Below are positions 37,801-48,400 of a stretch of DNA of 64,000 bases, piece after piece. The position numbers and the translations under genes are program-made. Every line of letters begins with the position of its first letter. The first letter of the stretch is position 1. Source of the DNA: Pachyseris speciosa (taxonomy: Eukaryota > Cnidaria > Anthozoa > Scleractinia > Pachyseridae); NCBI GenBank assembly GCA_016490735.1, contig JAEMWC010000215.1, positions 583,501 to 647,500 of the forward strand, written 5' to 3'. The notes below the pieces were generated by a model. It ran no database searches, had not been told where the DNA came from, and saw nothing but the letters and a program-made list of their open reading frames with translations.

Positions 37801-40800
37801 AACAGAAGTATGAATAGTGTCAGTTTTCGTTCAACGTAAAATTTATAAGCTTTTCAGTCATGCAAAGATGAAATCACTCGTGTTTAACAGACGGGTTGTC
37901 GCTTCTTACAGCATCAACGCCATACTTTAAATTCTTTTGAATCACTGCTCAGTAAAGGCACGTTATACTCTAAGTATCGAAACAACCTGTTAACAAGACA
38001 ATTTATCAGCCTTATTGTGAACATCTGGCGTCATTTACTGATAGTTATCGTATGGCATGTTCTTTTTACAGGGCACCGTAAGCTTCACAGCACGCCGAAT
38101 GCCGGATCTTCCTACGAGCGGAAACTTCTTCGTGTACGCGAAACGCTTGGCAGATTGAAGCGGACCACGGACTCCGCTGCTTTAGGATTCCTGTCTCGTT
38201 TGCTGGACACCAAGCTGGACGAAAACGAAAAAGGTTAGTACACTGGTCCTCTACTTACACTAGACTGAGCGTGTTTTTTAGACAGAAAGGTAAGTTCCTT
38301 GATTATGACCCCTATCATGTTCGCACCTAAGTGGCTAGCGGCCCCGATAAGAAGGTTCAACAATAGCTTTATTAGGAACTGATTTTTCGTATTTTAATCA
38401 GCGTATATGCACAGGTTTTGTTTACGTCGCAGATTGATTTCTAACGTACAAGGTTTCATCTTCAACAAAAGGTAAAACCGCTCGTAACTTTACCTGACTA
38501 AGTATTCTCAGCAAAAGGTTTAAGGATTTCAGAGACAAACGCTGCAGAGGAGCCGACAGTCTTATCACATGTAGACCTTTCTAAAGTAAAGATCAAACAC
38601 ATTAAGTTTTTTGAAGAGTGAAGCTACTGCCATTTAGTGCTTAAAAATATTAATCAGTCATTCTGCCCGGGTCATTCGGTAAATGTTTAATCTTCCTTTC
38701 ATACGACCACAAAAATTTCCCTATCAAAAGGTTTGAATTAAAGTGCAAAGCATCATTTTCTTTCGGTTGACTTGAATGTTCTACATCTGGAACGGTTTCT
38801 ATAAGAAAGAAAGCCACATTTATCAGCCTCGTTCCCAACGTTACGCAACTAAGAGACGCAAGCACAAGCGCAAGCACAAGCGCAAGCATAAGCGCAAGCA
38901 CAATAGCGCTTATTTCACAGTGAAGAACAGGCTTAACGCAAGCATAAGCATAAGCGCCAGCACAAGCGCAAGGATCAAAATTTTTCCTTTACCTTGTGCT
39001 TGCGCTTATGCTTGCGTTCGCTTGCGGAGACTTCGTTTTCACTTGGCATAAGCTACTTGCGTTATGCTTGCGCTTACGCTTGCGCTTGTGCTTGCGTCGC
39101 GAGTGAAAACCAGGCTTAAGAGAACCCCTCTTCTCGTGTCACGAAACTTCTAGAAATTATTGCTGGAGACACGCGACCCTTAAAAAGTCACGCAACTTAT
39201 AGAGCGCGTAAGCGTTTAAATACTTTCCTAGTTTTACAACCGAATAATGTTACTAGCTTTTCCCCCTATTTTACAATTGTTTTATGTGTTTGTCAGCCTC
39301 GGAAACATTTTTGGAGGTAAAGAAGCACACAGCAAGAGTCGCAAGCCCCACACAAGTCGTAATATTTTGGAAGACTGTCGACATAAACGTCTTTCACTTG
39401 GGCCAAAAAATTGACAAATCCAGCCTAAACTGTAAACAATAGTTTGATCGAACTTTTTTCCTGAGAAAAGCAGGTTTTGAACCTATTCAGTTCTGCTATT
39501 TAGTCGTCATTTTTCCTCATTACATCCAAAGTGCTTTGCGCTGTTTCTTCTCTCCCGAAAAAGACACTTCCCTGAGCTCTAATCGAAAAACGGTAAACTT
39601 GTTCAACATGCTGACAAAAGCTAATTCCCCATTTCCTGTTTACAAGCATCTGTAAATCAGAGAGACATATTCCATTTGTCATCTGGCCCTTATCTTATCT
39701 CACCATATTATTAGAAACTTGAAATTAACTCTCGTGGGCACCCTTTACGAAAGCAATCCATCATCCTCCAACTGACGGCTTCCACTAATAGCTGAATGCT
39801 TCAAACTGATAAACGATACTGAGTTTTTATTTGATCCCTCTCGTTTTAAGCATATTTTTGGATTCATATTTTTGGGGGGAAATTGCTTCTCAAGTCTAAG
39901 AGAAGTAGAAAACAGAATTGTTGACTAATCATTGTAAAACAGATAATAATGATAATGATAATGATCAAGGTGGCTCTTCGCCTACTAATTACAAATCTCA
40001 AATTAAATCAAAAGTTGGTTTTGGGGAGAGGGGGAAACCGGAGTACCCGGAGAAAACCTTTCGGAGCAGAGTAGAGAACCAACAAACTCAGCCCACATAT
40101 GACGCCGAGTCCGGGAATCGAACCCGGGACACATTGGTGGAAGGCGAGTGCTCTCACCACTTACTTCTCTTCTTCTTCTTCTTCTCTTACCCCAGGACTG
40201 GAAATTACCTTTCTTTAGTTTTTAACATGTTAGCAGATCCTTACTCATTACTAACCAAACAAATTTCTCAATTTTGTTGGCATGTTGGGTAATATGCAAT
40301 TAGTATTTGTGGAGGGATGTACGTTGGTCTACCTGTTGCACTGGATCATACACTAATCACAGGAAGTCTAGCCTGTACAGTTATTGTTTGTTTGCTTAAT
40401 GGCACCTTTGTATTCTTTCTTTTAGGTTTACAAGAGTACAAAAAGCGATTGCATGAGCTCTTAAAGCATCTTGTCGAGTCTCAAGGTTCTTCTTCAGGTA
40501 TGGTCGACAGCACTTCGTTTGTTTGTTTGATTGGTTATTTGTAAGACTGGGACGGCTGCTGAACAAAAAAAAAAGTTGTTCAGTTTTGCAACAAATGTTT
40601 TCTTCATCGTAGCTTCCATTTTTCGGAAAGAATTCGTAAATCATTCTCTGTGATAGGAATTCCCCAGCATTGTCGATTAAGTGAAGGTCTAGAATTTCTC
40701 AGTCACGTACCTGAAGAGAGTGAAACACGTGAACGCGCGTGAAAATTGCCTCCCGCCTCGCGAAAGGCAATTCTTGCGCGCGCTGCGTGTTCGCTCGCTG

Positions 40801-42440
40801 TAGTTTGGATATCTCTAGGAAAAGCAGGAACTATTCGTTTCCATAAGGGACGGACATTATTTTTCTGGAGGGGGGAAAGAAGATGTATTGAAAAAAAAAG
40901 AAAAGTTTGAAGGGTCTGAAAAGACAGAATAAATTGTTTGCAAACGTGATACGGGTTAAAAAAATATGTTTGCAGAGAAGTCAGATAAGCTATTAAAAAA
41001 TATTAGTTCCAAAACTGAAATAAAAAAAACTGAAAGTAACAAATTGAATCAAGTACGAAAAGATATTAAGCTGGGTACTTCAAAGTGTTCACTTTTTTAG
41101 CATTAAACTGTAGAACAAGTAATAAATTAGAAACTAGTTTATTCTTTACTGATAAAATGGGAATTTATTGTGGCAATTCAATCTCAACATTGTCTTTCAT
41201 AGATATTTCTCAAAACTGTATCAAACAAATTCTTCAAACTTGGCTATATTCATCAGTACTATTCCCATATTTCAGAAGCCAGTCACTTACATGAACAAAC
41301 ACTGACATTTGCTGAGAAAGCTCCACATGTGTGTGTGTGTCTACATATTCTGTGGCATTCATGAAATAATGCTGTATAACTAATAAAATCTAAACAAGAC
41401 AGGCAAAATGATTCAAGCAGCTAGGCCTTGATACTCATTACATGTTTGGTGACATGTGAAAAACTTTTTTTGCAGTGGCAGAGAAATGAACTGAATCGTG
41501 TTAATTCTGTAACATAAACAAGGACTCTATTCATTCAGTAGTAATTAAAGTAAACAATGACTGCTTTATGGATCATAATTACAATACCATATTCCATCAT
41601 TTAGCAGGTAGTCATGTTAAGCACAAATGAAAAGAAACTGTAAATAAAAATGAAAATAAATTGTTTGCAAGAAGGTGATTTTGTAAAAAAAAATATTGCG
41701 GAGACGCATATATGAAAAAAAAATTGTTTGCAGAAGATAATTTCTTTCCAGGAAAATAATGGTCCGTTCCTAATTGAGCCCGCGCTGTGCTGCAAGGTAG
41801 GCAGTCTCGAATTTCATGGCAAAGCAATCGGAAACACATGTTTTGTCAGCATAGATAATGAACCAAGTGTTGTGAACACGATAAATGTTCTGTTGACCCC
41901 TCGTGATGTCAAAAAATAAATAAATAACTTATACCCTCGGTATTATTTTTTTTAAAACACAAAGGCTAGTAGGGCCGAGCAAATACAGAAACAAATAATT
42001 CAAATAAGCATAACTTGATAAGAATCCCAGCTGGCCGGAGGCAAACCAGTTGGCTATTTACAAGGATGACCGAGGAGTTGAACCAGGGACTTCCCAGAAC
42101 AACACCAGCTAGCGGCTAGAGCGGGATTTAGCATTTCCGTTTCATTTTACGTTAGCCTAATTTTAGAGAGGTATGAGTATTGGTATAAATGTGCGAATAC
42201 TGTCTACGTTTCGTTAAACATAAAACACTTGGTCTAACAACAACAACCTTCTATTCACCCAGAGCAAATAACAAGTAAAGAGTATGACAGTGTAGTTATG
42301 AAAAATATGATGGGTGTACAAAGAAATGAGTACAAAGTGTTCAAAGAAATGAGTAAAAGTTGAGGTTGGAAGAACAACAGCACAGAGAGAGACACAACCA
42401 AAACACTAAACTACTAGTATGTCTTTAAAACAACAACAAC

Positions 42441-42472
<32 letters not shown>

Positions 42473-45400
42473 CAACAACAACAACAACAACAACAATAAT
42501 AATAAATAATAATAATAATAATAATAATTCAAAACAGCCAAACTAAGAAAAACTGAAAAGGCTATCCAAATAATACTAAAAACGTTTCTTGGAAATGGAG
42601 AAAGGTTGAAAGAAAAATCTCCGCACGTCACACGTGCATTACGGTCAGGGTTTTATGAAAGAAATGCTCTCAAATCTTTGTTTTACTGTGAGATACAAAA
42701 CTCTGACCGAAGCCTCGGCTTGTATTCCTTGACACTCACATTTGCACCCTTTTCTGAAAGGTTAATTCACATGTATCAGTGCTTTTTTGTGATACCAAAT
42801 TTTTTTCTAGCTTTTCACGTCTTTTTTCATTACGTGAGGTTTAAAATGCCACATTCTTCCTCTGATCCACTTTCAATAGAATGTTTTTAGTTCAGCGATT
42901 CTTGGTAGGGGGGGGGGGACTCAGTAGTGATCAACTCTGAAGGAAGGAGATTGGTAGGTCCACGTCCTCGTTTTATGAAAGTATGAATCGAAAGACCACC
43001 GTGCGGGAGGTCGCAGGTTCAAACCCCGGCCGGACCAACACTCAGGGTCTTTAAATAATTAAGCAGAAAATGCTGCCTTTGTAATGACACCTGCAAACGG
43101 TTAGACTTTCTCGTCTTCTCGGATAAGGATAATAAACCGTAGGCCCCGTCTCACAACTCTTCATAACTGATTCTGTGGGACGTTAAAGAACCCACACACT
43201 GTTCGAAAAGAGAAGGGGATGTAGTTCCCGGTGTGGTGATCTATCTCTCATCTGATGGTTGAGTTGGCAAATGCTCGGAGATATTAGCTGTATAAGCTAC
43301 TCAAAAATCCGAGGATAAATAAAGTATATGTATATATGTTTTGTTGAAATCATGCCTTTTCCTGTTGCCAATGAGTGCTATAACCTTTGGTAATGCTTAC
43401 CAATTTGATTTTATGTGTAATTATGTTGTTGATGGCGTTTTGCTGTGTCTTTTTACCCAGACGGTGCCGTAATCGATCCACTAAAGCTAGAGCAGTCGCT
43501 ATGTCACGTGCTTATGGATAAAGCGCTGCTGAACTGTCTCTTGATATTGGACAAAGCTGACATGGAGTCCCGAATGAAAACCCTGGCAACGCAGCGATTT
43601 GATTATTCAGGTATCAGTTTATTTGGTATTTGGTTTTGCATTTGTATGGGAAATCGCACGTCCTTGAGTGCAACTGCTGATTAATAGCTATTCGTGATTT
43701 TGAGAGTTTTCAAATTGCACGTTGCCTATAGGTCTTTTAGTTAAAAAAATTACGCAACAAATCGTTCCACGGAATCGCAAATTCAGTTTGTGTGTCTTTC
43801 AGACCGATTTTACCCATCAAAACGTTCAATTTTGTCACGTTTGGCTGTGCTCACGTACCGTTGTCATGGAAATTCAATGGTACGTCCGGGGAGTACAATA
43901 CACCTTATTCCAAAATGGCCGCCAATTTATTATTCTTTGTTTGCATATTAATTAGCCCTCTTTGCCTCGTCAACATGTACAAAATACAAAAGAATTTGGA
44001 GGTGAAAATGAGGCAAAGAGGGCTATTTAACATGCAAACAAAAGAATAGTGAATTGGCAGCCATTTTGGAATAAGGTGTATTGGGATTAATTGCTCTCGA
44101 CCAATCAGAATTGGGTAATTTCCTTGACTGTATTTTTAGGTAGCATGTTTCGTTTACAAAATTTGTCCATTGCATTTGTTTGATATTTATGTTCGATTTT
44201 CTTGTTTGTTTGTGATTTTTATTCTTAATTATAAATTGAGATACGTGATGGCGTCAAGTTTCTATTGGTCTGTTAGGTTTTAGCGGCATCCACTCAAGTG
44301 AAAATATTGGGGTCCCGGATTAGCACGATCATTACCGTTCACATAAGCAAATTCCTCCCTCATTTATTCGTTATTTTTTTAGGATTTAACAGTGCCACAC
44401 CAGTGCCATTCGATTGCTCAAGTCTGTCTAGTGATGACTTTGTTCCTTCTCCACCCCTGTCAGGAGCGAGAAACCAAGAGGGGCGGCTTACATCGGTAGA
44501 TGAAGGGGTGGTACTAGAGAGCTCAAGCGACAGCGCTAACAGCCGTGAGAAGTTGGCTGTGCATCTGGAAAACACCATGGAAGAACTTGAAGGAGAAAAC
44601 AAGAGGCTGTATGAGAAAAACGAAGAGTTGCGAAAACGGTGCGAGCAAACGGAGAACGAGAAAAGCGAGGTAACTCTGAAACTTCTTGAATGTGAAAGAA
44701 AGCTGGAAAGGTGCGAGAAGAAATTGAGCGGCTATACGGCGTTAGAGAACACAGACGTTGTTGATTTGCAAGACAAAGTGGAAGTGAAAGAGTTTGAAGC
44801 GTGCGAGTTGTTCACCCGCGTGGAAGATCTCGAAGATGAACTGCGGGCGAAAGAAGAAGCGATTAGTGTACTTAAAGAAAATGAAAGAAGACTACGAGGA
44901 CAGCTTTCCGAGGAAAGAAAACGCACCGAAGATTTGGAAGAACAGAATGCGAAACTTCAGTTGAAAGTTCGGCAACTCGAGGATAAGTTTCAGCAGAGTG
45001 AGTTGAAACTTGCTTCTTACACAGGATCGGAATTGCTTGAAAGCAGCAAAATAACGAAGCAATTAGAAAGCTTAATTGCCGAGAACAAAGAGCTTAGCTT
45101 AAAAATATTCCAGCTAGAAGAAAACTCAAAAGAAGTGAGTGGTATTTCAAGCTCTACACAGAATGAGAAAGACAACAATTTGGATTTTTCTGAAGACCAG
45201 AAGAAAACCTTAGAAAGGAAAATAATTGATTTGGAAGTAAAACTCAAGGAGCAGCAAGTCAAAATTTTGAGTGTGAAAGAATACGAACGCAGGCTTCGTG
45301 CCGAACTTTGCAAAGAGATGACGAAGAAGTTAACAAAGGCCCAAGCGCGAAGTCGCGAACTCGGCGAAAAAATCTTTGAGCTGGAGTCCAAGCTCCGAGA

Positions 45401-48400
45401 AGCAGAGCACCAGTACTCGACCGTGAAGGGACTGGACATAACTGCTCGGATTGCTATGCGCGATGGCTTAACATCGTTGACAGAAAAGTTAAAAGATACC
45501 GAATCGCGTAATAAGGAATTGAGCGCAATTGTTCAAGATGCCGAAGAACGCTTACGTCTCTCACAGCGAGAGGTGCTCGCTGCAAAACAGTCTGAAATCG
45601 ATTTGCGAGAGAAAGCTCAGTTTCTGGAGCTGGAAAATTGCAGAATTAGAGGGAAATTGAGCATCCGCAAAGAGGAGAAATTGACACGTTCCTCTGCTGG
45701 AAGGACGGCAGACAGACTAGAGAAATTAAGGAAGGAAAACTCGAACCTTTCATTGGAACTGAAATCTTACAAAGAGAACATTTTGAAACTGGAAAGAGAC
45801 TTGCTCAGAAAGGATCAGGAAATTTTGGACCTGAGAAACGATTCGGTAGATCTATCCAGTGAAGTGTGCAAGTTGAGAAGCGAGCTGGATGAAAGCATAA
45901 AAGATAAAACTGATCTGGAAAGAACTTTTGCAAGATCTGCCAAAGCAGAAGAGAAACGTTTTGCAGAAGTTGCTGTACTACAAGAGGAACTAGAGAAACT
46001 GAAGCGAACAAACAAAACACTGGAAAATTTACAAGTCGACCAAAGAGACTGGAGCGAGTCATCGGCATCAACTCTGTTGATTGGAGAAGTTAATTTCGAA
46101 CTCCCGGTTCAGTCCCTTAGCTCTAGTTCCTTTTCTGAAGAACGGGGAAACAGCGACATGGTCGATGAGTCACAAATAGATACACGGAGACTACTTGACG
46201 AATACAAGGAATTGCAGATTGTTATAGATGAGGTTAGATTGGAAAACTCCCTTATGACCCAGAAGAACGAAAAGCTCACTCAAGAAATACAGACACTTGA
46301 AGCTAACTTGTCAGTTGTAAAGAGAGCATTTCAGGTATGCCGGTTAGAAAACGAGGGCTTGCTACAAGAAATAAATCTGAAGTCAGCCGAAGCCACCAAT
46401 GTCAGAACTGCAAATGAACTTCGATCAGAGGTAGCAGCTCAGAGAGAAAACGAAGTCAGCTTGGAGAAGAGGCTCATGGACCTGGAAAGGGAGTCCGCTA
46501 GCATACGAAATGAGATGGGTCATGGAATGTTGGAATTTTCAGAGCTGAAGGAAAGGAAAGAATCACTCCAGAAGAAAGTTGTAGAGGCGAGCCGCGTCGT
46601 TGATCATTTAAAGCAAGAAATTCTTGGTCTTATCAATGGCATGTTAACACTTCAGAGAGATTTGAACTTAAATGTCGATAAGATGTTGGTTTGTCTTGGT
46701 TTGGATGAGACGATTATACAACGCTTTCGAGTTGGGTCGCCCTCTGTTGACTCAAATGATACGTCGACACAAACTGAAGAGTCAAGCAGTGAAGTGAGCA
46801 GTGAAATCAGCGAAATCTTTTCGTGGAAATCTCCATTTTCGTTCAGCCCTCTTCCTGACAAAGAAGGCTTCTTGAATCCCTCAGACGTAAGCGTTATGAG
46901 AGAGAACAAAACAGAGATTTTGCACCTGCATGAGGACTTAAAAGCGAAACTCTTTGCGATAAAGGACGCGTTAAGCCGAGTACCTGATCTTCCACAGCAT
47001 TCTGTCCAAAGTAAAATGGAACTTAAAAGTGAATTTGGTTCTGATGCTTTTGTGGATACATCCAAGAGTAGCACTGTGTTGCCGAGGCTCAGTAAGGCTG
47101 AACGCGTAAAACTTTCGAGTTTGCTTTCTCGCTTGAAAGAAGAATTAATACGGGAAAGGAAAACGAACAACGATGGGAGAAGCGAGGGCAACGATCTCTG
47201 TCTCCTGTATGACAATTTAGAAACCAAGCTTTCGCGGCTTTCTTGTGAACTTGCAATTAAAGAGGACGAGATAGCGAGACTTTTGACGGAGCAAAAAGAG
47301 CTTCAGACCGAACTGCAGGAATGCGAGAGAGGCCTTACTGTGTGCCGCCATTGTGCCTCTAAACTACCAGCTGAACTTGAGGAAAACAGAACACAACTGA
47401 AAGGGAGACTCCTTTCTCAGATCCAGGACACCTCTCGCCTTGAGAGCGAAATCTGCGAGTTCATGGAGTACAGACAGAGATTGGAGGGCGAGTTGGATCA
47501 GATCAAAGGCAAGGTTGTTGATTTGGAGGACGAGTTGGAAGTGAGAAAGATATTGATAGAGAGATGTATCAGTTCGAGACCCGACGTGGATGAAAGGTGA
47601 GTGTAACTGCCAAGTTGTTCACTATGGGGCTGTTTTACATTTCGTGGTTAGACTCCCGTTGGACACAAAGTAAATTGCAGCCTAAAAGCTGAGACGAAGC
47701 TCCCTCTAAGGCGGATACCAAGAGCTGTTCCCGAAAGCGTCCACCTTAGAGGGAGTTCACTGTACTCCCCTCCGATGAAAACAAAGAAAGGTTGGTTACA
47801 TTTTCACATGAAAACAATGGAGTTTCTTTGGGAACAACAGATATTTTTGAAATACCCATGGTGTTCTCAAACCCATTTAGTAAGTACTAAGTAAAGTAAG
47901 TAAAATCCTTTATTTAAACACGATCAGTAGTTAAAGCAAAATACATGCTTGATGGGTCGCGTATTATCTATGAAAATAACAGACACATTTTTGGGGGGTG
48001 ATCCACCAGAAAAGCTTTTTTTGTATCTTTCCCTTTCCTCGGCAAGGCTGTACTCTAAGAAAAATTTTTGGGAGCCCAAAACTCTGAACCTTTGAAATCC
48101 AGGGTGCCCAGTATAGTAATCTTTTGCAAAAAGTAAGATTTCCTTGTCGCCCAAAGCGGGCAGACGCAAGTCGCTAGGGGCCACGAGGCGCTGCTAGAGC
48201 ACACGCTTCCTCACCACAGATTCGACCATTTCGACGATAAAGAACTATCGCATGCCTGTAGTGCATCTCGTATTGCAGATCATACATTCGAAAAATTCTA
48301 CTGTTTTCATTACCAGGGATGTTGCAAACAGCGACTCGTCCAAAGACGAAACAGATGACATCAGACCGAACCTGCCTGGAAAGAAAAGAAAGTCACAAAA

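Larger units (their letters stand above)
33309..38071. other. Kinesin introns 15-17, minor repeats
   Basis: Contains a 22-nt perfect palindrome GTACACTCATAATTGAGTGT(AC) at 34534, (TGT)n at 35352-35395, a C-run at 36293-36305, and an inverted pair around 36750-36838 (AACAATTATCC...GGATAATTGTT). No gene beyond exons 16 and 17. Confidence 0.5.

Noticed and set aside
38850..39110. CRISPR-like regularly repeated units
   Set aside because: Eukaryotic context, no constant spacer length. The units are a minisatellite inside an inverted-repeat element.
40110..40170. tRNA gene
   Set aside because: A and B boxes are present but there is no cloverleaf, and a SINE body follows. The same applies to 43016 and 42072.
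46652..47227. 191-codon open frame on the minus strand
   Set aside because: Antisense of the coiled-coil exon. Serine- and leucine-rich translation is the expected shadow of E/K/L-rich codons. The same holds for 45017-45439 and 45805-46071.
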